From contig NZ_JAHDSZ010000001.1 of the NCBI RefSeq assembly GCF_018531145.1, forward strand, positions 248,001 through 312,000: a stretch of DNA of 64,000 nt, given 5' to 3'. Shown in pieces: positions 1 to 8,750 of the stretch. How positions within the stretch are numbered: position 1 is the first letter of the stretch; each line of letters starts with the position of its first letter. This stretch comes from Canibacter zhuwentaonis. Lineage in GTDB: Bacteria; Actinomycetota; Actinomycetes; Actinomycetales; Microbacteriaceae. The notes under the pieces are model-generated. The model did not search any database and had not been told where the DNA came from. It saw only the letters and a list, made by a program, of their open reading frames with translations. The translations under genes were made by a program, and so were the position numbers.

Positions 1-276
1 CAGCTGCTGCACTCATACGTTTATGCGTATAACGACCGCCGTAAAAACAAGGGTAATTTCCGTCGCCTCTGGATTCAGCGTATTAACGCAGGCGCACGTG
101 CAAACGGTTTGACATACAACCGGTTTATTCAGGGTCTAAGTCTGGCGGGCATTGAGGTTGATCGTCGGATGCTTGCAGAGCTTGCAACCAACGAGCCAAA
201 CACCTTTGCACAGTTGGTAAAACTGGCTAAAGAAGCGCTCCCGGCAGACACCTCTGCTCCTAAAACAGACGCTTAA
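1..276 (+). CDS. rplT: 50S ribosomal protein L20 (bL20), C-terminal part
   Basis: The gene enters from the left edge in frame 1 and ends in TAA at 274-276, giving 91 visible residues. They show the typical bL20 C-terminal half: the basic stretch [18 protein letters not shown], then [12 protein letters not shown] and [13 protein letters not shown]. bL20 binds 23S rRNA early in assembly of the large subunit. About 30-40 N-terminal residues lie outside the window. In most bacteria rplT follows infC and rpmI, which would sit just to the left. The tail after LVKLAKEAL is slightly extended and acidic, as is common in actinobacteria. Confidence 0.97.
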   Translation, partial: QLLHSYVYAYNDRRKNKGNFRRLWIQRINAGARANGLTYNRFIQGLSLAGIEVDRRMLAELATNEPNTFAQLVKLAKEALPADTSAPKTDA

Positions 277-294
277 CTATTAGGCTTAAGAGCT

Positions 295-358
295 GCTTAC
301 AGTTTTGACTGTGAGTAATCTTAAAGAGTGGCTTACGGCTTTGGCTGTGAGTCACTCT
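295..358 (+). terminator. Two tandem hairpins after rplT
   Basis: Two successive hairpins with similar sequence follow the rplT stop. The first pairs CTTACAG with CTGTGAG (about 296-315). The second pairs AGAGTGGCTTAC (325-336) with GTGAGTCACTCT (347-358), 12 pairs including two G-T wobbles. Neither has a clear T-run, so these may be Rho-independent terminators of weak type or mRNA 3'-end stabilisers for the infC-rpmI-rplT transcript. The two look like an imperfect duplication of one unit. Confidence 0.5.
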
Positions 359-478
359 GCTGTGCTAGCACGAGTATATTCCAGCAGTTTTGTCGCCCGT
401 CTCTCTCGAGCGAGGTTTAAACGGTAGTATTGCCTGCGCTAGATTTAAGATTGACTAAAACAGAGAGAGAGGTTAAGC

Positions 479-1279
479 GTGATCGACAATCCCAAAGCCG
501 AGCAGATCAGAAAAGCGCGCCAGCTACTGCGCAAAAAAGAGCGGCTACAGCAGAATAAATTCTTAGTAGAGGGTCCGCACGCCGTAACCGAACTGTTGAG
601 TGCCAGCGTGGGCGTGCCGCTGGTTATCTACATAACCCTTGCCGCGCGAGCGGCTCGTCCGCTGCTCGGCAGGCTGGCTGATAAACGCCGCGTGCGTGTT
701 GAAACGGTTACCGAGCAGGTTATAGCCGAGCTTAGCGACACAGTGACTCCGCAGGGCGTTGTTGCGATTGCAGAGATTCAAAACGCCACGCTGGCAAAAA
801 TTTTCACCCCGGCAGCGTCGCTCGTGGCGGTGCTGCACGGGGTGCAAGACCCTGGCAATGCTGGCACCGTGCTGCGGGTTGCTGATGCAAGCGGGGCGGA
901 CGGCGTGATTTTCACAGGGGCCGGAGTTGATCCGTGGCATCCGAAGGTGTTGCGCGCCACAACAGGATCTATTTTCCACCTGCCAGTTGCTGCAGTTGGC
1001 GACATTGACACTGTGCTTCACTCCGCCACGCAGGCGGGGCTAATAACGGTTGCAACCGACCTTGCGGGGGCTGATTTGAATCCGACGGATCAGCTGTTCA
1101 AAAACCCGGTGTGCTGGGTATTTGGTAATGAAGCGCAGGGGCTTGACAGATCCGCCAGAGAAAAATGCGAGACATCACGCAAGCTCCCGATATACGGCGC
1201 GGCAGAGTCGCTGAACATCGCAACCGCGGCATCGGTGTGCCTGTACATCAGCGCGTTCGGTCGTCGGAGCGGTAGCTAG
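479..1279 (+). CDS. TrmH/SpoU-family rRNA or tRNA 2'-O-methyltransferase
   Basis: A SpoU-family (SPOUT) methyltransferase of 266 residues that transfers a methyl group from SAM to a ribose 2'-OH in RNA. The N-terminal substrate-binding part carries the typical KERLQQNKFLVEGPHAV segment. The three SPOUT motifs follow in order: VQDPGNAGTVLRVADA (motif 1, near 122-137), FGNEAQGLD (motif 2, near 218) and LPIYGAAESLNIATAAS (motif 3, near 237-253), which together form the trefoil-knot SAM site. The GTG start is preceded by the purine-rich GAGAGAGAGG. Position between rplT and pheS is the usual actinobacterial place for a paralog annotated as 23S rRNA methyltransferase. The exact target nucleotide cannot be read from sequence. 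Its 3' end overlaps the convergent CopC-like gene by 32 bases. Confidence 0.93.
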   Translation: MIDNPKAEQIRKARQLLRKKERLQQNKFLVEGPHAVTELLSASVGVPLVIYITLAARAARPLLGRLADKRRVRVETVTEQVIAELSDTVTPQGVVAIAEIQNATLAKIFTPAASLVAVLHGVQDPGNAGTVLRVADASGADGVIFTGAGVDPWHPKVLRATTGSIFHLPVAAVGDIDTVLHSATQAGLITVATDLAGADLNPTDQLFKNPVCWVFGNEAQGLDRSAREKCETSRKLPIYGAAESLNIATAASVCLYISAFGRRSGS

Positions 1280-1868
1280 GGGATTGTTTCCCCTCAGCTG
1301 GGTAACTACCTGCTTTTCGGCGCAGCAGCAGAAACACCAGCGCGCCGCCGATAATGGTTGCGCAAAGAGCCATAGCTAGCGGCAGACTAAACTTTATCCA
1401 TGGCATACCTTGTGGTGGCACGGCTGCCGTCTGCTCTGCTGATTCGTGCGCAATCACGTCGCTGCTGCTAACGCTGCCAACGCCAAATTTAAATGACCCC
1501 TCGATCGGATGCCCGTCGGAGGAAACAACACGCCAGTTCACAACGTAAATGCCGTCTGCTGCGCCTTTGATCTTAGCAGCGAAATCCTGCGTTACAGTGT
1601 TGCGGTTAATTTTTGGAACACCGTTTGAAACAATCTCACCCGTGGCGTTTTTAATCTCAACTACGGTGCCCTCGTTGGTGTTAATAACATCGTTATTGAA
1701 AGTGAGCGATATTTTTTCGGGGGCTGCTGCGGCAACGCTGTTTGCAACCGGGTCTGTTACAACTAGCTTATCGTGAGAGTGCGCGGAGGTTATATTAGAG
1801 GCGAGCAAAAGCACTGTTATTGCTGCGATGGCAACTATAACGGCGGCGGATTTTTTAATTAACTGCAT
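1248..1868 (-). CDS. CopC-domain copper-binding protein, membrane anchored
   Basis: A 206-residue exported protein with an N-terminal hydrophobic segment (about residues 7-28) ending in an SA/HSHDK junction. If cleaved there, histidine would be the first mature residue, as in CopC copper sites. The CopC beta-sandwich follows, with the family signature WRVVSSDGHPIEGSFKFGVG (about 112-131), whose Asp-Gly-His is a usual copper ligand region. A C-terminal membrane helix (about 160-182) and a basic tail anchor it, as in actinobacterial YcnJ/CopC-like proteins. A CopC-family protein would handle copper outside the membrane; with aa3 oxidase genes in the same window a role in oxidase copper supply is possible but inferred. 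It is transcribed alone and converges on the methyltransferase gene. Confidence 0.85.
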   Translation of the reverse strand: MQLIKKSAAVIVAIAAITVLLLASNITSAHSHDKLVVTDPVANSVAAAAPEKISLTFNNDVINTNEGTVVEIKNATGEIVSNGVPKINRNTVTQDFAAKIKGAADGIYVVNWRVVSSDGHPIEGSFKFGVGSVSSSDVIAHESAEQTAAVPPQGMPWIKFSLPLAMALCATIIGGALVFLLLRRKAGSYPAEGKQSPSYRSDDRTR

Positions 1869-2088
1869 GATTTCCTTTAGGTTAATTTAGAGAATAAAAC
1901 GATTCAGAATCGGGGTAACGATGTAGAACCGTGATAAACGCGTTGTTGCTTGCAATGACTGCAGTGAAGCGCAAAAGCTCTTTGCACGCGCCCAATTATA
2001 GTCGCCTATTTTGTGATTGCCGTGCTTAAACTTTTAAAAGTTATCCACAATCTTTGCGGTGTTGAGCATATCGTTCCTATTCCTCGGC

Positions 2089-2105
2089 TAAAATTATTTA
2101 CTGTG
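2089..2105 (+). promoter_or_regulatory. Leaderless-type -10 element and GTG start of pheS
   Basis: TAAAAT at 2089-2094 stands 8 bases before the GTG at 2103. No Shine-Dalgarno sequence is present. This spacing would put the transcription start at or next to the start codon. A perfect but isolated DnaA-box nonamer (TTATCCACA) lies just upstream at 2041-2049. Confidence 0.45.
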
Positions 2106-3140
2106 CAAAACGAAAACCCAATTACAGAGTCTGCCGTGCAAACAGCGGTTGCTGCGGCAGTTGCTGCTTTTAGCGATGCCGCCAGTTTAGCAACCCTAAA
2201 ACTCGCGAAAGCAGAGCATCTGGGTGAGAAGAGCGTAATTGCCAAGCTCAACTCTCTGATGCGCGAGGTACCCAAGGCTGAAAAAGCCGCCACAGGCAAA
2301 CTTATGGGGCAGGCGCGTGCGCAGGTAGAAAAGGTTTATGCGGCGCGCGAGGGTGAGCTTGCGCAGGAAGCAGCCGCAGCGCAGCTTGCTGCAGAAGCCG
2401 TTGATGTGACTGCGGCACCGATCCGCCGCCAAATAGGCGGCAGGCATCCGTTGGCGCAGCTGCAGGAAGACATTGTGGATAGTTTCGTTGCGATGGGCTG
2501 GGAGGTTGCAGAAGGGCCAGAGCTTGAGCACGAGTGGTACAATTTTGACGCGCTCGGCTTTGATCAGGATCATCCGGCGCGCGCCGAAGCAGATACTTTC
2601 TATATTGCGGATGCACCGCAGCTGCTCCTGCGCACGCACACTTCACCCGTGCAGAGCCGTGCGCTTTTGAGCCGTGAGCTGCCGCTTTACATAGTCGCTC
2701 CGGGCAGGGTTTATCGCACTGACGAGCTTGACGCAACGCACACGCCCGTATTTCACCAGATCGAGGGAATTGCGGTTGATAAAGGTTTAACGATGGCGCA
2801 TCTAAAAGGCACGCTTGAGCATTTTGCGCGGCGGATGTTTGGAGACGATGCAAAAATCAGGCTGCGCCCCAATTTTTTTCCGTTCACAGAGCCGAGTGCT
2901 GAGATGGACGTGTGGTTTCCTAATGCGCGCGGCGGCGCTCGCTGGATAGAATGGGGCGGCTGTGGCATGGTTGATCCGAATGTACTGCTCGCTGCGGGGA
3001 TTGATCCCGAGGAATATCAGGGTTTTGCCTTTGGTATGGGAATTGAACGTACTCTGCAGTTTAGAAACGGCATTAACGATATGCGTGACATGGTTGAGGG
3101 CGATGTGCGGTTTAACGCACAGTTTGGAGGGCTTGTATAA
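2103..3140 (+). CDS. pheS: Phenylalanyl-tRNA synthetase alpha subunit
   Basis: Catalytic alpha chain of the (alpha-beta)2 class II synthetase that charges tRNA-Phe. I start it at GTG 2103 (VQNENPITESAV), giving 345 residues, which fits the family; an open frame extends 30 codons further upstream but does not resemble PheS. After an N-terminal coiled-coil arm come class II motif 2 (YRTDELDATHTPVFHQIEG) and motif 3 (FGMGIERTLQFRNGINDMR), and RHPLAQLQEDI at the core entry. The stop TAA shares one base with the ATG of pheT, so the subunits are translationally coupled. Confidence 0.97.
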   Translation: MQNENPITESAVQTAVAAAVAAFSDAASLATLKLAKAEHLGEKSVIAKLNSLMREVPKAEKAATGKLMGQARAQVEKVYAAREGELAQEAAAAQLAAEAVDVTAAPIRRQIGGRHPLAQLQEDIVDSFVAMGWEVAEGPELEHEWYNFDALGFDQDHPARAEADTFYIADAPQLLLRTHTSPVQSRALLSRELPLYIVAPGRVYRTDELDATHTPVFHQIEGIAVDKGLTMAHLKGTLEHFARRMFGDDAKIRLRPNFFPFTEPSAEMDVWFPNARGGARWIEWGGCGMVDPNVLLAAGIDPEEYQGFAFGMGIERTLQFRNGINDMRDMVEGDVRFNAQFGGLV

Positions 3141-5677
3141 TGCGTATCCCACTGAGCTGGTTGAATGAGCAGACACCGCTTGTGGCAGCGGATCTTAAGA
3201 GCGTGCATGCCGCTCTCGTACAAGTCGGGTTTGAAGAAGAAGCAACGCACAGCTTTGAGATAAGCGGCCCGGTTGTTGTTGGCGAGGTGCTTTCGCGCGA
3301 GCCAGAAGAGCATTCGAACGGTAAAACTATTAACTGGTGCCGGGTGCGGGTTGCGCAGCCCGGTGCGCTCGCTGCAGATGGCGGTGCCCACGAGCGTGGG
3401 ATTGTGTGCGGCGCGCACAATTTTGACGTTGGCGATAGGGTCGTTGTGGCTTTGCCCGGCGCGGTTCTGCCGGGCGGATTTGTGATTGCGGCGCGTAAAA
3501 CATACGGTCACGTGTCTGACGGTATGCTGGCGGCGGCGAGTGAGCTTGGGCTGGGCGATGTTGGCAGCGGAATTATTGTGCTGCAGCAGCTCGGTCTTAA
3601 GGCAGAGATCGGCACGGACGCGCTAGAACTGCTGGGGCTGCGTGATAGCGCTGTTGAAATTAACGTGACTCCCGACCGCGGTTACGCTTTTAGTGTGCGA
3701 GGTGTTGCTCGCGAGTATTCGCACGCAACCGGTGCGCAGTACACTGATCCGGCAATTGCCCTCACAGAGCGTGCCAGGGTCGTGCAGGCGCAAGGTCTCG
3801 AGGTGGAATTAGCGGATCAAGCTCCAATTCGCGGGCGGCGCGCTGTGAGCGGGTTTATCACAAGGCTGCTCACTAAGGTGAGAGCTGATACCCCAACTCC
3901 GCAGCTGATTTTGTCAAGGCTTGTGCTTGCCGGGCAGCGCAGCACCGGCATAGTGAGCGATTTGGCCAACTATGTGATGCTCGAACTTGGTAATCCGCTG
4001 CACACCTACGATGCCGCCAAAATTGACGGGAAGATTACGGTGCGCAGGGCTGTTGCTGGCGAAGAGCTACTGACCCTTGACGGGGTGACGCGTAAACTCC
4101 ACCCGGAGGATCTTGTAATCGCCGATAATTCCGGTGTTATTGGGCTTGCCGGAGTGATGGGCGGTGAGCGTACCAAAGTCACTGCGGCAACAACAGAGGT
4201 GCTAATTGAGGCGGCTAATTTTGATCCTGTATCAGTTGCCCGCACCGCGCGGCGGCACAAGCTGCCGAGCGAGGCTGCAAAGCGTTTTGAGCGTGGTGTT
4301 GATCCGTTTGTTGCTGAGGCGGCAGCGCAGCGTATGGCTGAGCTGCTTGTGACGCACGCGGGCGCAACGCTCACAGAGACCGGCTCCAAAGATGTTGCGG
4401 AATTTAAGCTGCGGGAGATTCTGCTGCAGCCAGGGTATATTGCAAACCTAATTGGTATTTCATACTCCGAGGAGCAGATTATTGAGTCGCTGCGGCTTAT
4501 CGGGTGTGATACGCGAGAGAGTGCGGTCGGGCTTGTTGTGACACCTCCTAGCTGGCGCAGTGATCTGAGCCGCCCGGCAGATCTTGCCGAGGAGGTGGTG
4601 CGGATCACCGGGTACGAGCATATTCCGGCAATTTTGCCGGTGGCTCCTCCCGGGCGAGGTTTAACCAGGGCGCAAAAGCTGCGCCGCACCGTGGCTCGCA
4701 CAGTAACGGCCTTTGGTTTAACAGAGGTGCAGTGTTACCCGTTTGTGAGCGCAAAACAGCTTGCCGTGTTTGATGAAACACCGTTAACGGCTGCAATTTC
4801 TGTGACCAAACCGGGCGTTGCTGTGAAGCTGGGGAATCCGCTTGACGGGCAAACTCCGTTTTTGCGCAAATCGCTGCTACCGGGCTTGGTTCTTGCCGCG
4901 CAGCGTAACAATTCACGAGGACTCACCAACCTGGCATTGGCTGAGTTTGGCAGTGTGTTTTTGCCGGCGGGCGAGGTTGTGCTGCCGCCAACTCCGCCGC
5001 TTGCAGCGCGCCCTGATGAGGCTGTTCTTAACGCCATAAAAGAGGCTATTCCAGCGCAGCCGGTGCACGCAGCGGGTCTATTTACGGGGAGTGCTGAAAC
5101 TCAGGGAGTTTGGCAGCAGGAACGTGAATACGACTGGCGCGACGCGCTCGATGCCGCCCGTGCTGCTGTTTCCGCAGTTGGCGCGCAGCTAACTGTGACG
5201 CAGGGCACACACCCCGCGTTTCACCCCGGGCGTACCGCCGTGCTCAGCGTTTCAGGAGAGCACATCGGTTTTGCGGGCGAGTTGCTGCCCGAGTTGGTTG
5301 CAGCGTCACACCTGCCGCACCGGGTGAGCGTGTTTGAGCTTGATCTGAGCCTGCTAATCAAGCTTGCGCCACGTGCGGTGACAACAGCGCAGCTGAGCAC
5401 GTATCCCGCAGCAACTCAAGACTTGACCCTGCAGGTTGCTGAGCACACACCAAGCTCTGTTGTTGAGGAGGCTGTTGCGGAGGGCGCGGGGGAGCTGCTC
5501 GAAAATATTAGACTCGTTGCAGACTACCGGGGCGCTGTTGCGCAGACGGGTAAAAAAGCGCTCACCTTTAGTCTCAGATTTAGGGCGGCGGATCGCACCC
5601 TCGAGGCCAAAGAAGCATCCGCTGCCAAAATGGAAGGTGTTGCGCGTGCACACGAGGTCACGGGCGCTACGCTGTAA
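3140..5677 (+). CDS. pheT: Phenylalanyl-tRNA synthetase beta subunit
   Basis: Beta chain of PheRS, 845 residues, close to the usual actinobacterial length. The domain order is normal: N-terminal MRIPLSWL, an EMAP-like tRNA-binding domain (about 40-170, containing ERGIVCGAHNFDVGDRVVVAL), the B3/B4 editing region (about 200-410, with ETER-like RHKLPSEAAKRFERGVDP), B5 (about 425-495), the catalytic-like core, and a C-terminal FDX-ACB anticodon-binding domain (about 750-845, beginning LSTYPAATQDLTL). It overlaps pheS by one base. A long antisense frame within it is a codon-bias shadow. Confidence 0.97.
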   Translation: MRIPLSWLNEQTPLVAADLKSVHAALVQVGFEEEATHSFEISGPVVVGEVLSREPEEHSNGKTINWCRVRVAQPGALAADGGAHERGIVCGAHNFDVGDRVVVALPGAVLPGGFVIAARKTYGHVSDGMLAAASELGLGDVGSGIIVLQQLGLKAEIGTDALELLGLRDSAVEINVTPDRGYAFSVRGVAREYSHATGAQYTDPAIALTERARVVQAQGLEVELADQAPIRGRRAVSGFITRLLTKVRADTPTPQLILSRLVLAGQRSTGIVSDLANYVMLELGNPLHTYDAAKIDGKITVRRAVAGEELLTLDGVTRKLHPEDLVIADNSGVIGLAGVMGGERTKVTAATTEVLIEAANFDPVSVARTARRHKLPSEAAKRFERGVDPFVAEAAAQRMAELLVTHAGATLTETGSKDVAEFKLREILLQPGYIANLIGISYSEEQIIESLRLIGCDTRESAVGLVVTPPSWRSDLSRPADLAEEVVRITGYEHIPAILPVAPPGRGLTRAQKLRRTVARTVTAFGLTEVQCYPFVSAKQLAVFDETPLTAAISVTKPGVAVKLGNPLDGQTPFLRKSLLPGLVLAAQRNNSRGLTNLALAEFGSVFLPAGEVVLPPTPPLAARPDEAVLNAIKEAIPAQPVHAAGLFTGSAETQGVWQQEREYDWRDALDAARAAVSAVGAQLTVTQGTHPAFHPGRTAVLSVSGEHIGFAGELLPELVAASHLPHRVSVFELDLSLLIKLAPRAVTTAQLSTYPAATQDLTLQVAEHTPSSVVEEAVAEGAGELLENIRLVADYRGAVAQTGKKALTFSLRFRAADRTLEAKEASAAKMEGVARAHEVTGATL

Positions 5678-5708
5678 CCCTGTCAACTTGTGAGGGCGGT
5701 GAACGCTG

Positions 5709-6263
5709 ATGCCACTGCAAGCGGTGCTCGCTACGCTGTTTTGTGTGTACCCGTTGCTGGTAGCTCCTGTGCTCTGGCGAATTATGATAACAGACATAGA
5801 GGAAATGCGGATTGCGAACCGTGACACCGCGCAACTGTATTTGCTCACCAGCGCCGTGGTGGCGCTGGGGGTTGTTATTGTGGGTGTTGTAGCTGGCACA
5901 AACGCGGCGGCACCTGGCGGGCAGCGCCAGACTGTGATGGTGCTTGTGGAGTCGGTTACCGTGGCGGCTGTGCTAGCTGTAGCGGTGGCGTTTTTGGGGC
6001 TCTGCGCGAGCTTTATAAGCAGAAATAAGATTGGTTTTGGCGACACCAAGCTGTTACCGCTGCTCGTATTTGTTGCGGTGTTAGTTGGCGGGGTGGAGGC
6101 TGTTTTGGTTTTTGCCGCAGTGACCGCTGTTGCGCTCGCGCTAATCCTTGTAGTGCGGGCGCAATGGGTCAAGCTTGGCGGTGTTCCTGCCGCGCCTGCG
6201 CTGGTTATTGGCTTCTGCTGTGCGTATTTTGTTGGAGGTGTGGAAAAGCTGCTGCAGTTTTAG
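5709..6263 (+). CDS. Small A24-type prepilin peptidase-like membrane protein
   Basis: A 184-residue integral membrane protein with about five or six hydrophobic helices. It has both aspartates expected of type IV prepilin peptidases (family A24): D29 in TDIEEMRIANR, resembling the D-x-R-x-x-x-I-P-N motif, and D112 in KIGFGDTKLL, matching G-x-G-D-x-K-x. It lacks the N-terminal methyltransferase domain of PilD and so resembles the short CpaA/TadV type, which cleaves leader peptides of Flp/Tad or type IV pilins. It starts 31 bases after pheT and may be cotranscribed. No pilin or secretion ATPase gene is in the window, so the substrate is unknown. Confidence 0.75.
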   Translation: MPLQAVLATLFCVYPLLVAPVLWRIMITDIEEMRIANRDTAQLYLLTSAVVALGVVIVGVVAGTNAAAPGGQRQTVMVLVESVTVAAVLAVAVAFLGLCASFISRNKIGFGDTKLLPLLVFVAVLVGGVEAVLVFAAVTAVALALILVVRAQWVKLGGVPAAPALVIGFCCAYFVGGVEKLLQF

Positions 6264-6359
6264 CTTTGCGGTGTACAATCGTAATTGTTTCAGTGTTTAG
6301 AACCGCGCTTATATCCGCCCCGTTTTGGCAGTTAAAACCCCCGACTGTAAGGAGAAAAC

Positions 6360-6677
6360 ATGACATACGTGATTGCTTTGCCGTGTGTAGATGTTAAAGA
6401 TCGCGCCTGCGTTGATGAGTGTCCGGTGGATTGCATTTACGAGGGCGAGCGGATGCTGTACATTCACCCAGACGAGTGCGTTGACTGCGGCGCGTGCGAG
6501 CCTGTGTGCCCGGTTGAAGCTATTTATTACGAAGACGACCTGCCCGATGAGTGGGAACAGTATTACAACGTAAACGTCGAGTTCTTTGACGAAATTGGCT
6601 CTCCCGGAGGCGCTGCCAAAGTCGATGCCTATGATTTTGATCATCCGCTAGTTGCGGTGCTGCCAAAACAGCAGTAG
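6360..6677 (+). CDS. fdxA: 7Fe ferredoxin (3Fe-4S/4Fe-4S)
   Basis: A 105-residue soluble ferredoxin of the actinobacterial FdxA type. Cysteines appear as CVDVKDRACVDECPVDC near the N terminus and CVDCGACEPVCPVEA in the middle, giving one 3Fe-4S and one 4Fe-4S cluster. The acidic tail with YYNVNVEFFDEIGSPGGAAK is the typical family extension. It is a small electron carrier for cytosolic redox enzymes. A good ribosome-binding site (AAGGAGAAAAC) precedes the ATG. The clusters would be supplied by the suf operon at 42.8-46.9 kb. Confidence 0.95.
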   Translation: MTYVIALPCVDVKDRACVDECPVDCIYEGERMLYIHPDECVDCGACEPVCPVEAIYYEDDLPDEWEQYYNVNVEFFDEIGSPGGAAKVDAYDFDHPLVAVLPKQQ

Positions 6678-6796
6678 CGGATAGCAGCTATTAGCCGCAA
6701 GTTTTAGATTTAACAGTTTTTTCGAGTAGGCTAGTAGCGTCCATATGTTTATATATTCTATTAGCGGTTTTTTGTGCAGGGAGGAATACAAAAACT

Positions 6797-8077
6797 ATGA
6801 CGAACTCAGCAACAGCTAAAATTCATGTAAACGGCGTGAGCGCAGAATTGCCGGTGCTGGAGGCGAGCGAGGGGCGATCCGCCATTGATATTCGCACGCT
6901 GACGCAGCAGACCGGGCTTACCGCTCTCGACTACGGTTTTGTTAACACCTCATCAACGAAATCAGCGATCACGTTTATTGACGGAGATAAGGGTATTCTG
7001 CGTTATCGCGGGTATCCGATCGAAGAACTGGCAGAGCATTCAACCTTCCTTGAGGTTGCCCAGCTGCTTATCAACGGCGAATTCCCGAGCAGCGAAGAGT
7101 TTAAAGAGTTTGATACCCGCGTGCGTAAACACACCCTCTTGCACGAGGATATGAAATACTACTTTGAAGGCCTGCCGCATACAGCACACCCAATGGCGGT
7201 TTTGGCCGGCGGTATTCAGGCGCTTTCAACATTCTACGAGGATTCACTGCACGCGGTTTCACCGCGCCTAGTTGAGGTGAACACGGTGCGGCTGCTGGCT
7301 AAACTTCCAGTTATCGCAGCCTATGCCCATAAAAAATCTATTGGACAGGCTTTCCTGTATCCGGATAACTCGCTGAATTTTGTTGAGAACTTCCTGCGGC
7401 TTAACTTTGGCAACCTTGCTGAGCCGTACGAAATCAACCCCGTGCTCGTAAAGGCTCTTGACAGGCTTTTGATCCTGCACGCCGATCACGAGCAGAACGC
7501 CTCAACGTCAACCGTGCGCCTGGTGGGCTCCACCGGGGCAAATATGTTCTCTTCTATTTCTGCCGGCATTAACGCGCTTTCTGGGTCACTGCACGGCGGC
7601 GCTAACGAGGCAGTTTTAAAGATGCTGCAGGGGATAATTGACTCCGGCGGATCGGTGCGTGACTTTGTGGAGCGCGTGAAGAATAAAGAAGCCGGGGTGC
7701 GGCTGATGGGCTTCGGGCATCGTGTCTACAAGAACTATGACCCTCGCGCTAAAATCGTTAAGCAGAGCGCCGATGAGGTGCTTGCGGCGCTCGGAATTAA
7801 TGATCCGTTGCTTGATATTGCGAAAGAACTCGAGCAGATTGCGCTTGAGGACGATTATTTCATCTCGCGCAAACTGTACCCGAACGTTGATTTTTACACG
7901 GGTGTTATTTATAAGGCGATGGGCTTCAATCCGCGTATGTTTACAGTTTTGTTTGCTATCGGTAGGCTTCCCGGGTGGATCGCGCACTGGCAAGAGGTGC
8001 AGCAGGATAGCAACTCAAAAATTGGTCGCCCACAGCAGCTGTACGTGGGTAAAACGGAGCGCCACATTGAGCGCTAG
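6797..8077 (+). CDS. gltA: Citrate synthase
   Basis: Type II citrate synthase of 426 residues that condenses oxaloacetate and acetyl-CoA at the entry of the TCA cycle. The N-terminal small beta domain (YGFVNTSSTKSAITFIDGDKG) marks the hexameric NADH-sensitive bacterial class. Active-site regions are visible: LILHADHEQNAS (about 224-235), SLHGGANEAV (catalytic His near 265), GFGHRVYKNYDPRA (about 306-319) and VDFYTGVIY with the catalytic Asp (about 363). A strong GGGAGGAA ribosome-binding site precedes the ATG. It follows fdxA by about 120 bases and probably has its own promoter. Confidence 0.97.
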   Translation: MTNSATAKIHVNGVSAELPVLEASEGRSAIDIRTLTQQTGLTALDYGFVNTSSTKSAITFIDGDKGILRYRGYPIEELAEHSTFLEVAQLLINGEFPSSEEFKEFDTRVRKHTLLHEDMKYYFEGLPHTAHPMAVLAGGIQALSTFYEDSLHAVSPRLVEVNTVRLLAKLPVIAAYAHKKSIGQAFLYPDNSLNFVENFLRLNFGNLAEPYEINPVLVKALDRLLILHADHEQNASTSTVRLVGSTGANMFSSISAGINALSGSLHGGANEAVLKMLQGIIDSGGSVRDFVERVKNKEAGVRLMGFGHRVYKNYDPRAKIVKQSADEVLAALGINDPLLDIAKELEQIALEDDYFISRKLYPNVDFYTGVIYKAMGFNPRMFTVLFAIGRLPGWIAHWQEVQQDSNSKIGRPQQLYVGKTERHIER

Positions 8078-8300
8078 GGTCTTGTTTGCATGAGTTGTGC
8101 GCGGCTAACCGCAAACTCGTTTGCGCAGGCGCTTTTAGCTGCCTATGCGTGCAGGCGCGGCTGTCTGCGCAGGTGATGCGTCGTAATTACGGTCGTTTGT
8201 GCTTAGTAGCATAGGCTTTGTGCTGATGGTTTCAGCTATTCTCCCGGTTACGGGTGTAAAATTGCTGTATTTGGTTAGCTAAACAGAGGAGGATAGGATC
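8078..8300. other. Intergenic region gltA to DUF3117 gene
   Basis: No gene is seen here. A hairpin pairing GAGTT and CGCGG (8092-8104) with CCGC and AACTC (8109-8118) may end gltA transcription. TGTAAAAT near 8260 is a possible -10 element for the DUF3117 gene, and GAGGAGGA (8286-8293) is its ribosome-binding site. Several GCGCAGG-type short repeats are present without clear structure. Confidence 0.4.
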
Positions 8301-8474
8301 ATGGCGGCAATGAAACCTCGCACCGGTGACGGTCCGATGGAGGCTGTTATTGAGGGGCGTTTAATAATTGTGAAAGTTCCTCTTGAGGGCGGCGGCAGGC
8401 TTGCGGTATCTATGAGACAAGACGAGGCCGAAGCTCTCAGTCGCGTGCTAAACGAGGTTATTAAACCCAAATAA
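8301..8474 (+). CDS. DUF3117 family small conserved protein
   Basis: A 57-residue protein beginning MAAMKPRTGDGPMEAV and containing VPLEGGGRLAVSM. This is the near-invariant DUF3117 signature found throughout actinobacteria. The function is unknown. A strong ribosome-binding site (GAGGAGGA) lies 7 bases before the ATG, and the stop is TAA at 8472-8474. It is small, slightly basic at the N terminus, has no membrane segment, and probably folds as a short beta-hairpin followed by a helix (DEAEALSRVLNEVI). In many actinobacteria it neighbours the methyltransferase/tatB block, as here. Confidence 0.92.
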   Translation: MAAMKPRTGDGPMEAVIEGRLIIVKVPLEGGGRLAVSMRQDEAEALSRVLNEVIKPK

Positions 8475-8750
8475 AAGCGCGTATCATGCTGGAAGCTACT
8501 AAACGGCGGTTAACCTTTAGCGCAGGTGTGTGCAGCTTGATCAAAGTGAGCCAAGGCGATTAAAACTGTTATCCCGGGGCGGTTTTTTATCACTCTAGCA
8601 GCTGCGTGCGTGATAGAAAGCTTAACCTTTTGAGTCGAGCAATAACCTCTGCCAGTTCGTCTGTTAGCTGATCACGCAATGCGCAAGGCTCTTAAACTTA
8701 AGCAGGGTCGGGGCGGTAGGTAGTGTCCACAATCCGTTATTCGGGCAACT
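8475..8750. other. Intergenic region with possible terminator
   Basis: No convincing gene is present. AAAACTG and CGGTTTT around 8562-8588 can pair and are followed by a T-run, giving a modest candidate terminator for the DUF3117 gene. A second inverted repeat, TATCAC with GTGATA, lies at about 8588-8617. A 25-codon frame starting at 8486 has no family resemblance I recognise. Confidence 0.35.

Noticed and set aside
5354-6172. 272-codon antisense frame over pheT and the A24 gene
   Set aside because: Low-complexity Ser/Thr/Ala-rich product; a codon-bias shadow opposite two well-supported genes. Similar long antisense frames in pheT, fadB, zapE, and sufB are rejected for the same reason.
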